From Allorhizobium pseudoryzae (GTDB taxonomy: Bacteria; Pseudomonadota; Alphaproteobacteria; Rhizobiales; Rhizobiaceae), in NCBI RefSeq assembly GCF_011046245.1, contig NZ_CP049241.1, positions 2,248,001-2,312,000 on the forward strand: 64,000 nt of DNA, written 5' to 3'. Position numbers and translations under genes: made by a program. Under the pieces are notes generated by a model. That model had not been told where the DNA came from and made no database searches. It worked only from the letters and a program-made list of their open reading frames with translations. Below, piece after piece: positions 34,953-42,630 of the stretch; positions within the stretch are counted from its first letter, which is position 1, and each line of letters begins with the position of its first letter.

Positions 34953-35678
34953 CTAACTGATCAGCCGCAGGCGAATGGCTTTGGCTACCAGCTGAGTCCG
35001 ATTCACGCAATCGAGTTTCTTGATTGCCTTATTTAGATACGTGTTGACCGTGTGATCCGACAACGAGAGGATATTGGCGATTTCTACCGATGTCTTGCCC
35101 TGCGAGGTCCAGCGGACCACTTCCAGTTCGCGGGCGGTCAGCAGGCTGCGATGCATCGGTTCGTCACCGCGCAGCCGGTCGAAGCTTCGAAACGACTGCA
35201 GGAAGAGCATGCCCAGTTCGTTGAGCTCCGGCAGCGCCAACAGCGTGCGGTCGCCGTCAAGCCGCATGACGAAGACAGATCCGTCCGACGAGTGGAGAGG
35301 CATCGCCACCCCGGTGGTCACGCCCCAGACCTTCAGCATCCGGGTCATCGCGTCCGGAAAATTGAGGCCCAGATCCGCACTGCTGGCGGGATCGTAGCTC
35401 CAGCACAGCGGCAGGGCCATGTTCTTCAACAGCGGCACCAGAGGGCAATGGGCGAGCAGGCGCCGTGCGTCAAAATCCTGGATCAACCGCCGGGGCAGCG
35501 TCGTTTCGATGATGAGCGACGAGAGCGTATGATCGCTGGCGGCAGGCGCGGTCATCAATGTGAAGAAGCGAAAGCCGAACTGTGCCGGCAGCTTTTCCAT
35601 CGCAGCAACAATCGCTGCCCGCGAGTCAGCCGAGGAAATTTCTTTGCTTAAAACGGAATGGCGTTCCAGCGTAATCAT
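34953..35678 (-). CDS. LuxR-family solo regulator with autoinducer-binding-like domain
   Basis: A 241-residue regulator with an N-terminal autoinducer-binding-type domain and a C-terminal LuxR helix-turn-helix (LTARELEVVRWTSQGKTSVEIANIL, residues 180-204; recognition helix SDHTVNTYLNKAIKKLD). No luxI homologue is near, so it is a solo. In the ligand domain the DP motif of acyl-HSL receptors appears as Cys78-Pro79, and the indole of the PFxW motif is kept (Trp93). Loss of the Asp suggests a different ligand or none. Rhizobial relatives include VisR/VisN- and ExpR-type regulators; which one is unclear. Confidence 0.85.
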   Translation of the reverse strand: MITLERHSVLSKEISSADSRAAIVAAMEKLPAQFGFRFFTLMTAPAASDHTLSSLIIETTLPRRLIQDFDARRLLAHCPLVPLLKNMALPLCWSYDPASSADLGLNFPDAMTRMLKVWGVTTGVAMPLHSSDGSVFVMRLDGDRTLLALPELNELGMLFLQSFRSFDRLRGDEPMHRSLLTARELEVVRWTSQGKTSVEIANILSLSDHTVNTYLNKAIKKLDCVNRTQLVAKAIRLRLIS

Positions 35679-35794
35679 CGGACGATTTTGTCAGACATGT
35701 GAACCCAGGCCCCCTCAGGCAAACCAAAGATCGTTGCGGACTGGTGGAGAGAATGTTCGAATGTCTTCTCTTAACACAGCAAATCGATAAAGCG

Positions 35795-35808
35795 AACGAA
35801 TATTCGTT
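35795..35808. promoter_or_regulatory. 14-bp perfect palindrome AACGAATATTCGTT
   Basis: A perfect inverted repeat with no spacer, 117 bp upstream of the LuxR-type gene. It could be an operator for that gene. It does not match the 18-20 bp lux/tra box pattern, and the regulator is unknown. Confidence 0.4.
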
Positions 35809-36022
35809 TCCACTTATTTGATGGAATGCGGCAGAACTCAGTTTTCCGTGAGTGTATCGGAATTTTCCTCTACTTGTTTTTGGTCCCGGCGGAAAACGTA
35901 CTGTTGGTTGTTTCTTTGTTCGGCCAGCCATCCTCCTGCGATCCCCGGTTGATTTTCCCGTTTCCGGAGACTGTCGAGAGCGCCATTCGGCTTAAAGGTG
36001 ATAGTTTTCATCCACTTTAATG

Positions 36023-36051
36023 TTGACAGGATCAATCATGTTTTTTATGGG
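36023..36051 (+). promoter_or_regulatory. Promoter with overlapping RirA-type iron operator motif
   Basis: A -35 hexamer TTGACA (36023-36028) and a -10-like TATGGG (36046-36051) are separated by 17 bp. TGA-N9-TCA at 36024-36038 overlaps the -35 and spacer; this is the core of the iron-responsive operator bound by RirA in rhizobia. Binding there would block RNA polymerase under iron-rich conditions, which suits a TonB receptor gene. Confidence 0.55.
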
Positions 36052-36160
36052 GCATAGGTGAGGCGCTTCTGCGCTGACCCGTCACTTCACACCGCCAGGA
36101 CCTCTTCGGCGCGCCGCGCGCCGTTGCGTTTTGGCGTGCCAGCCCGAGGACAGATCCTAC

Positions 36161-38419
36161 ATGTTGCTCCGTATTCACACCAATCTCCTGACTTGTACCG
36201 GACTTGCCCTGTTGTGCCTGACGTCGGGAGCCGTCGCGCAGGAGCAGCAGGCGGCCGTCTCCGAGGCGACGGTGCTGCCGCGCATCACCGTCAAGGGCCA
36301 GCGGGTTAACGCACCGAAGGGGTCCGCGACCGATACGCCGCTGACCACCGAGACGTCGCGGGACGAACTGGACAAGAAGCAGATCACCAGCATCGAGGAT
36401 CTCGGCCGCGTGGCGGAGCCTGGTGTCAACTTCAACCGCTCGACCGGGGCGGTGAATATCCGCGGTCTCGAAGGCAGCCGCGTGCTGACGACGATCGACG
36501 GTATCCCATTGCCTTACCTGTCGGATGCCACCCGCAGCGCGAGCGGCGGTGTCGATACCGTCAATTTCAGTTCGCTGTCGGCAGTCGATGTGATGCGCGG
36601 CGCCGATTCCAGCCGCGCCGGCGGCGGTTCGCTGGGCGGCGTTCTTGCCTATCGCACGCTGGAGCCGGAGGACCTGATCGGCGAGGGCAAGGACTGGGGC
36701 GGGATTGCCAAGACCACCTATGACAGCGCCGACAAGAGCTGGCGGGGGGCGGTTGCCGTCGCCAAGACGATCGACAATACCTCCGTGCTGTTCCAGGGCA
36801 GCTACGCGAAGGGTAATGAGCGCCAGACGAACGGTTCCGTCGGCGGCTACGGCACCACCCGCACCGAAGCCAACCCGTCCGATTTCGACGAGAACAACCT
36901 GCTGTTCAAGCTGCGGCAGGAACTGGCCGGCGGCCACACGATCGGCATCACGCTGGAGCGGTATCGCAAGGACCGTGATACGGATCTGATGACGAACCAG
37001 ACGCTCACCGGCAATTACCGGCCGGGCGGCTACACCACGCAAAAGGATTCCGACCGCGACCGTGTCTCGATCGACTACAGGTTCGAGAGCCAGGACAAGG
37101 ACAGCTTCATCGACAATATGTGGGCGTCGCTCTACTATCAGAAGACGCGCAGCCTGGATGGTTACACCGGCTATCGCTCCACCTCCGTCATCGGCCCGAT
37201 CGGCCGTGAAAACACGACGGACGAAAAGGATTTCGGCCTCATCGGTGCGGCCCAGAAGAGCGTCGAGATCGGCGGCAACAACCATCTCTTCACCTTCGGC
37301 TTCGACCTCGCAACGCTGACCAGCGAACAGTATTCCGCCGGCTACGACAATTGCGGTCCCAAGCCCGCGCGCGGCAGCTATACGGGTGCGCTCACAGCCT
37401 GCAACAATCTGCACACCAATCAGGCGGACACGCCGAAGGTGGATGGCAACCGCATCGGCTTCTATCTGGATGACGAGATCACGCTGGGGCAGTCCGGCTT
37501 CCGCTTGACGCCCGGCCTGCGCTTCGACTGGGTGCGTTACGAGCCGCAGATGACCGACGCCTTTGCCCGCAACGCCTCGAAGCCGTCGCTGCCGGGATCG
37601 TTCGAGGACACGGCCGTGTCGCCCAAGGTGCGGCTTGCCTATGATCTCGCGCCGAATGTCGAACTTTTTGGCCAGTGGGCAATGGGCTTCCGCGCGCCGA
37701 CGACCGGCGAACTCTACAGCCGCTTCGGCGCCAGCGGCACCTATCTGCGCATGGGTAATCCGGATCTCGACTCGGAAACCAGCAACGGGTTCGAACTGGG
37801 CGCCAATCTCGGCGACGAAACCTTTGGCGGTCGTGTCAACCTCTTCTACAATCGCTACAAGAACTTCATTGACACGCGCAGCCTGACATCCGCAGAAGCC
37901 TCGGCCATGGGCCTCAACCTTGCAGACTACCGCCAGGGCGGCATTACCAGCTACCAGAACATCTCCCGTGCCGAGATCTATGGTCTGGAAGTGTCGGCCG
38001 AGAAGGTCTTCGACAACGGCTTGCGCATCGGCACCGGCCTTTCGGCGATGCGCGGCAACGATCTCGACAACGACACCTTCCTGCGCTCCGTCGCGCCGAT
38101 GAAGGCGGTCGCAAGCCTTGGCTATGACACCGAGACCTGGGGCGTCGGCGTCGATCTGATCGGGGTTGCGGCCTCGAAGTCCGACGACGGCAAGGGTGGC
38201 ACCTACTTCAAGACGCCCGGTTACGGCGTCGTCGACCTCACCGCCTGGTGGGAGCCGGAACAGGTCAAGGGCCTGCGCATCAATGCCGGCGTCTACAATG
38301 TCTTCGACCGCACCTACTATGATTACAGCAGCGTGCGGACGAACTCTGCGGCCCAGGCGCGCGAGTTCTACTCCGAGCCCGGCCGCAGCTTCAAAATCTC
38401 TCTGACGCAGCGCTTCTGA
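36161..38419 (+). CDS. TonB-dependent outer membrane receptor, probably heme-type
   Basis: A 752-residue outer-membrane receptor. It has a signal peptide (ending SGAVAQEQ), a TonB-box-like region, a plug domain with VNIRGLEGSRVLTTIDGIPLP and a 22-strand barrel ending in FKISLTQRF. The plug and the FRAPTTGELY...GNPDL stretch place it in the hemoglobin/heme receptor family that includes ShmR of S. meliloti. The His usually found between the FRAP and NPNL boxes of heme receptors is absent. GAGGA precedes the ATG at 36161. The upstream promoter has an iron-operator-like motif. Heme as substrate is inferred. Confidence 0.87.
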   Translation: MLLRIHTNLLTCTGLALLCLTSGAVAQEQQAAVSEATVLPRITVKGQRVNAPKGSATDTPLTTETSRDELDKKQITSIEDLGRVAEPGVNFNRSTGAVNIRGLEGSRVLTTIDGIPLPYLSDATRSASGGVDTVNFSSLSAVDVMRGADSSRAGGGSLGGVLAYRTLEPEDLIGEGKDWGGIAKTTYDSADKSWRGAVAVAKTIDNTSVLFQGSYAKGNERQTNGSVGGYGTTRTEANPSDFDENNLLFKLRQELAGGHTIGITLERYRKDRDTDLMTNQTLTGNYRPGGYTTQKDSDRDRVSIDYRFESQDKDSFIDNMWASLYYQKTRSLDGYTGYRSTSVIGPIGRENTTDEKDFGLIGAAQKSVEIGGNNHLFTFGFDLATLTSEQYSAGYDNCGPKPARGSYTGALTACNNLHTNQADTPKVDGNRIGFYLDDEITLGQSGFRLTPGLRFDWVRYEPQMTDAFARNASKPSLPGSFEDTAVSPKVRLAYDLAPNVELFGQWAMGFRAPTTGELYSRFGASGTYLRMGNPDLDSETSNGFELGANLGDETFGGRVNLFYNRYKNFIDTRSLTSAEASAMGLNLADYRQGGITSYQNISRAEIYGLEVSAEKVFDNGLRIGTGLSAMRGNDLDNDTFLRSVAPMKAVASLGYDTETWGVGVDLIGVAASKSDDGKGGTYFKTPGYGVVDLTAWWEPEQVKGLRINAGVYNVFDRTYYDYSSVRTNSAAQAREFYSEPGRSFKISLTQRF

Positions 38420-38440
38420 TCTCCCGTCGCCGTGTCCGGG

Positions 38441-38472
38441 AAGGGGGTGGCACCCGGCGTGCCGCCCCTTTT
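38441..38472 (+). terminator. Terminator of the TonB receptor gene
   Basis: AAGGGG-GT-GGCAC pairs with GTGCC-G-CCCCTT, followed by TTC. It lies 22 bp after the stop codon. The T-run is short but the stem is strong. Confidence 0.75.
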
Positions 38473-38575
38473 CTGTTTGCAGTCTTCACTGCGCGCCGAT
38501 CTGTCATTCACAGCCGGCCCGTCCATGGTCTATGCAGGGGGAACAAGAACCGCCTGCTTTTGACGAGGAACATGC

Positions 38576-40255
38576 ATGGGACCTGTGCCGTCGGACATCG
38601 AAATCGCTCGTGCCGCGAAGAAGAAACCCATCCAGGAGATCGGCCAGCGCCTCGGCATCGGGGCAGAAGACCTCGTTCCTTACGGGCATGACAAGGCCAA
38701 GATCACCGCGAGCCTGATTGCCTCTCTATCCGACCGGCCGGATGGCAGACTGATCCTGGTGACGGCCATCAACCCGACACCGGCGGGCGAGGGGAAGACC
38801 ACGACGACGGTCGGGCTCGGTGACGGGCTGAACCGCATCGGCAAGAAGGCGATGGTCTGCCTGCGCGAACCGTCGCTCGGTCCCTGTTTCGGGGTGAAGG
38901 GTGGCGCTGCTGGCGGTGGTTATGCACAGATCGTGCCGATGGAAGACATCAACCTGCATTTCACCGGCGATTTCCACGCCATCACCTCGGCGCACAATCT
39001 GCTGGCCGCCATGGTGGACAACCATATCTACTGGGGCAATGCGCTCGACTTCGACCTGCGCCGCGTGACCTGGCGGCGCGTCGTCGACATGAACGACCGG
39101 GCGCTGCGCCAGATGGTGGGCCCGCTCGGCGGCGTCTCCAATGGTTATCCGCGCGAAACCGGTTTCGACATCACGGTCGCCTCGGAGATCATGGCGATCC
39201 TCTGCCTCTCCACCGATCTTGCGGACCTTGAAAAGCGGCTTGGCGCGATCGTCGTCGGCTACCGGCGCGACAAGAGCCCGGTCTTTGCGCGTGACCTGAA
39301 GGCCGATGGCGCCATGGCGGTGCTGTTGAAGGACGCCATGCAGCCGAACCTTGTGCAGACGCTGGAAAACAATCCCGCCTTCGTGCATGGGGGCCCGTTC
39401 GCCAATATCGCGCATGGCTGCAATTCCGTCGTCGCGACCCGCGCCGCGCTGAAGCTTGCCGATTACGTGGTGACCGAAGCCGGTTTCGGTGCCGATCTGG
39501 GCGCCGAAAAATTCTTCGACATCAAGTGCCGCGAGGCGGGCCTGAAACCCGCGGCGGCGGTCATCGTGGCGACCATCCGGGCGCTGAAGATGAACGGTGG
39601 CGTCGCGAAACCGGATCTGTCGAAGGAAAATGTCGCTGCGCTCATTGATGGCTGCGCCAATCTCGGACGGCATATCGAGAATGTCACGAAATTCGGCGTG
39701 CCGGTGATCGTGGCGATCAACCACTTCTCCTCCGATACGCAGGCCGAGGTGGACGCGGTCCAGACCTATGTGCACTCGCTCGGCGTGGAGGCGATCCTGT
39801 GCCGTCACTGGGCGGAGGGGTCGGTCGGCGTCGAGGAACTTGCCCACAAGGTCGCAGCGCTTGCCGATTCCGGCAGGGCAAATTTCAAGCCGCTCTACGG
39901 CGCGGACCTGCCGCTTCTCCAGAAGATCGAAACCGTCGCCCGCGAAATCTACCGGGCTGGCGAGGTGACGGCGGAAAAGGCGGTGCGTGACCAGTTGAAG
40001 GCGTTCGAGGATCAGGGCTACGGGCATCTGCCCGTCTGCATTGCCAAGACGCAATATTCCTTCTCCAGCGATCCGGATCTGCTCGGCGCGCCGACCGGCC
40101 ATACGCTGCCGGTGCGCGAGGTGCGACTGTCGGCCGGTGCCGGTTTCGTCGTGGCGATCACCGGCGAAATCCGCACGATGCCCGGCCTGCCGCGCTCGCC
40201 CTCGGCAGAACGGATCCATCTCAACGAGGCCGGCTATATCGAAGGTCTGTTCTGA
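38576..40255 (+). CDS. fhs: Formate-tetrahydrofolate ligase
   Basis: A 559-residue ATP-dependent enzyme that makes 10-formyl-THF from formate and THF, in one-carbon metabolism. The nucleotide-binding [12 protein letters not shown] is at 67-78, with [23 protein letters not shown] ([19 protein letters not shown]) and [12 protein letters not shown] in order, and the C-terminal [15 protein letters not shown] and IRTMPGLPR. These are diagnostic. The gene stands alone with a hairpin behind it. Its presence alongside a FolD route is variable in rhizobia. Confidence 0.97.
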   Translation: MGPVPSDIEIARAAKKKPIQEIGQRLGIGAEDLVPYGHDKAKITASLIASLSDRPDGRLILVTAINPTPAGEGKTTTTVGLGDGLNRIGKKAMVCLREPSLGPCFGVKGGAAGGGYAQIVPMEDINLHFTGDFHAITSAHNLLAAMVDNHIYWGNALDFDLRRVTWRRVVDMNDRALRQMVGPLGGVSNGYPRETGFDITVASEIMAILCLSTDLADLEKRLGAIVVGYRRDKSPVFARDLKADGAMAVLLKDAMQPNLVQTLENNPAFVHGGPFANIAHGCNSVVATRAALKLADYVVTEAGFGADLGAEKFFDIKCREAGLKPAAAVIVATIRALKMNGGVAKPDLSKENVAALIDGCANLGRHIENVTKFGVPVIVAINHFSSDTQAEVDAVQTYVHSLGVEAILCRHWAEGSVGVEELAHKVAALADSGRANFKPLYGADLPLLQKIETVAREIYRAGEVTAEKAVRDQLKAFEDQGYGHLPVCIAKTQYSFSSDPDLLGAPTGHTLPVREVRLSAGAGFVVAITGEIRTMPGLPRSPSAERIHLNEAGYIEGLF

Positions 40256-40335
40256 TCTGGGACGCATGACGTCCGCCCAGTCCGAATAAGGGCCACTCTT
40301 CCCGCGCAGGCGGCGGGCGGAGACGCAGAAGTTGT

Positions 40336-40366
40336 CGGCGCTTTACAAGGCTTAACCTTAGCGCCG
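40336..40366 (+). other. Hairpin between fhs and the diguanylate cyclase gene
   Basis: CGGCGCT (40336-40342) pairs with AGCGCCG (40360-40366), and an inner AAGG/CCTT forms a second short stem. It lies 80 bp past fhs. There is no T-tract; it may be a weak terminator for fhs. Confidence 0.4.
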
Positions 40367-40456
40367 CAATTTGTGTCGCAGTGAGGCGGGACCCCGCCCT
40401 ATATTAGGGCTTTGACAAAGTTCTTCCCGGAGAAAGGGAATAACTTTGGAGACCTG

Positions 40457-41632
40457 ATGCCGACACGCGACAAAAACCTGGTTGCTGCGCCCCGCCTCGC
40501 ACCCCTGCGGTGGCTGACAGATATGGCCAATATTGGAAGCTGCGAATTGCAGTCGCGTCTCAGGCAGACGCTGACCGGTTCTGCTCTGCCGATGGCTCTG
40601 GGCTGCGCAAACTCTGCGACCGTCGCGCTTATCGCCTATTTTCGAACGGGATCCTCCATCTTCCTCTGGCTGGCGCTGTTGGATGTCATCGTTCTCTGCA
40701 TCCGATGGGCGGCGACCTCGCCCCTGTTGCGGCCGTGGTATGCCGATCTCGTTCTGTTGTGCGGGGTGAGTTGGGCGGCGACGACGGCGACCACAACCTT
40801 GCTGATCAGCCTGGGAGACGATCTCGACCTGATCATCCTCGTCACGGCATCCGCCTTCGGATCCTGTGCCGGCATCATTGCCCACAATTTCGCGGCTCCC
40901 CGATATGCCTTGCTGCAGGTGATCATGATCGATGTCGCCTTCAAGGTGGCATTCGCCTTGCGCTCGCCCCTCTTTATCCCGCTCCTGTCGGTCCAGGCGG
41001 TGATCTTTGTCGTGGTGGTGCGCTGGATCATGAGGCGGCAGCGCAATACGACGGTCCGGGCCATCCGTGCCGAAATCGAAAGCCGCATTCAGGCGTTCAA
41101 CGATCCGCTGACCGGCCTTCTCAATCGCCGCGGCTTTCAAGCCCGGGCGGATGAGATGATGACGTCGAAGACGCCTCTGACGCTGTTTTATCTGGATCTC
41201 GACGGGTTCAAGGCGGTCAATGACCAGATGGGGCATGCGGTTGGCGACGAGTTGCTGCGTCAGATCGCGCAACGGTTACGCGACTGCCTGCCCGAAACGA
41301 CCATCTGCCGACTTGGCGGCGATGAGTTCCTGATCCTGACGCCCGGGATGGACCGTCGTCTGGCGCAATCGACGGCAGCGCGTCTCATACACGCGATTTC
41401 GACGCCCTATCTGATCGCAGAGACAATCGCCAAGGTCGGGGTGAGTATCGGTATATCGACTGTGGACGCCGAAAACTCCGACCTGATTGCCGCAACCGCG
41501 CTCGCCGACCGGGCGCTCTACCAGGCGAAGGCGTCGGGCAAGGGGCATTATATCCTGGCAGACGATGTCGCCGGAGAGACGTGCGGCGCCAACGCAAATG
41601 TCCTCAACCACGCGTTCGGGGCCGATATCTAG
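40457..41632 (+). CDS. Membrane-bound diguanylate cyclase (GGDEF)
   Basis: A 391-residue enzyme predicted to make cyclic di-GMP. The N-terminal 200 residues hold about six hydrophobic segments, and the C-terminal GGDEF domain has the intact active-site loop RLGGDEF with GGDEF at 287-291. The substrate-binding FYLDLDGFKAVNDQMGH is also intact. The RxxD inhibitory site expected five residues before the loop is not present, so product feedback may be lacking. GGAGA lies 5 bp before the ATG. The stop codon is shared as CTAG with the convergent extensin-like gene. Confidence 0.92.
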   Translation: MPTRDKNLVAAPRLAPLRWLTDMANIGSCELQSRLRQTLTGSALPMALGCANSATVALIAYFRTGSSIFLWLALLDVIVLCIRWAATSPLLRPWYADLVLLCGVSWAATTATTTLLISLGDDLDLIILVTASAFGSCAGIIAHNFAAPRYALLQVIMIDVAFKVAFALRSPLFIPLLSVQAVIFVVVVRWIMRRQRNTTVRAIRAEIESRIQAFNDPLTGLLNRRGFQARADEMMTSKTPLTLFYLDLDGFKAVNDQMGHAVGDELLRQIAQRLRDCLPETTICRLGGDEFLILTPGMDRRLAQSTAARLIHAISTPYLIAETIAKVGVSIGISTVDAENSDLIAATALADRALYQAKASGKGHYILADDVAGETCGANANVLNHAFGADI

Positions 41633-42528
41633 CGGCAGTAGCGGTAGCCGCCGTTGCGCTCCAGCACGTCCAGATGCAGGTGGTCCTGGTGCGTCGCGTC
41701 GCTGCCGGGGGAGAGCACGGTGGTGAAATGCAGGCAGGCGCCGGCGGTGATCGTCCGCTGGAAGGCGCCAGTCAGCGTCGGATCCTCCATTTTCGGTGTC
41801 ATGATCACCGGCTCGCCCTTCGACAGGTCGAGACCGATGATATCGATGGCATTGCCGCGGGCATGTTCGGAAATCTTGCCGGTCTCTGCGCCGTTGCGCT
41901 TGCGGCAGGTATAGCCCGGGGCATTGCGCACGCCGGTCAGCGTCCGGTCGGGCAGGGCAAGGGCGAGCGTCGGCTGCACCGTGTCCTTCAGCCAGTGCGA
42001 GAGCGCAAGGGCTGCCTCGCAGCGCATGGGGGAGGGGTCCGACATCGGTACGCCCGGCAGGGCCTTCGTCATCAGGATCGGCCTTTCGATGCCGCAGACG
42101 CCATCGTCATCCTTGATCGGCTCCTGCGGTTCAAACTCGGCCCCCAGCGCCTTCAGATCGCGCAGGCAGGACTCGAGCTTCACCGGATCCTCCGCAACGA
42201 TGGCGCTGACCACGGGTTCCTTAGGCTTTTCCGCGTCGGTGGTTGATTCCGGTTTGGGCTCGGGTGTCGGCGCGGCCGTGTCCTTCGGCTCGTCCGGTTC
42301 TGCCTTGTCCCGCTCCTGCGCGGTCGGCGTCTCACCGGAGGCCGGTGTGTCGGGGGAGGGTTTGGGCCGAGGTGTCGCGACGGGTGTCTCCGGCGGGTTC
42401 TGCGGGCCGGAGACGTCCGGTTTATCCGTCGGCAGAGGCGGTGTGTCCGGCAGTCCGGCGCCCGTCAGCATGATGGCCGCAAGTGCTGCGGCCATCCCGT
42501 TCCTGGCCCATGATGGGGATCGTGTCAT
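41629..42528 (-). CDS. Extensin-like C-terminal domain protein
   Basis: A 299-residue exported protein with an N-terminal hydrophobic segment, then a Pro/Glu/Thr-rich linker of about 90 residues, and a C-terminal extensin-like domain. The domain contains CLRDLKALGAEFEP, GVCGIERPI, MRCEAALALSHWL, the catalytic-looking ISEHARGNAIDI and DHLHLDVLERNGGYRYC. This fold resembles M15-type D-Ala-D-Ala peptidases (SxHxxGxAxD and HxH), so a cell-wall role is plausible. The ATG at 42528 has GAGG 7 bp upstream. It overlaps the diguanylate cyclase stop by 4 bp. Confidence 0.85.
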   Translation of the reverse strand: MTRSPSWARNGMAAALAAIMLTGAGLPDTPPLPTDKPDVSGPQNPPETPVATPRPKPSPDTPASGETPTAQERDKAEPDEPKDTAAPTPEPKPESTTDAEKPKEPVVSAIVAEDPVKLESCLRDLKALGAEFEPQEPIKDDDGVCGIERPILMTKALPGVPMSDPSPMRCEAALALSHWLKDTVQPTLALALPDRTLTGVRNAPGYTCRKRNGAETGKISEHARGNAIDIIGLDLSKGEPVIMTPKMEDPTLTGAFQRTITAGACLHFTTVLSPGSDATHQDHLHLDVLERNGGYRYCR

Positions 42529-42630
42529 CGTGCCGTCCTCGCCTTCTGCCCGTGGTGAAGTCCCTGTGGGAACCCTCACATCTGGGCAGGTAACGCACGA
42601 CGGCGGGATTGGTCGCAGACGGAGGCGGGA

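Larger units (their letters stand above)
35679..36160. other. Regulatory gap between luxR solo and TonB receptor
   Basis: These 482 AT-rich bases separate two divergent genes. They hold a 14-bp palindrome (35795-35808), a sigma-70-like promoter at 36023-36051 and an overlapping TGA-N9-TCA motif. I see no gene. Confidence 0.6.
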
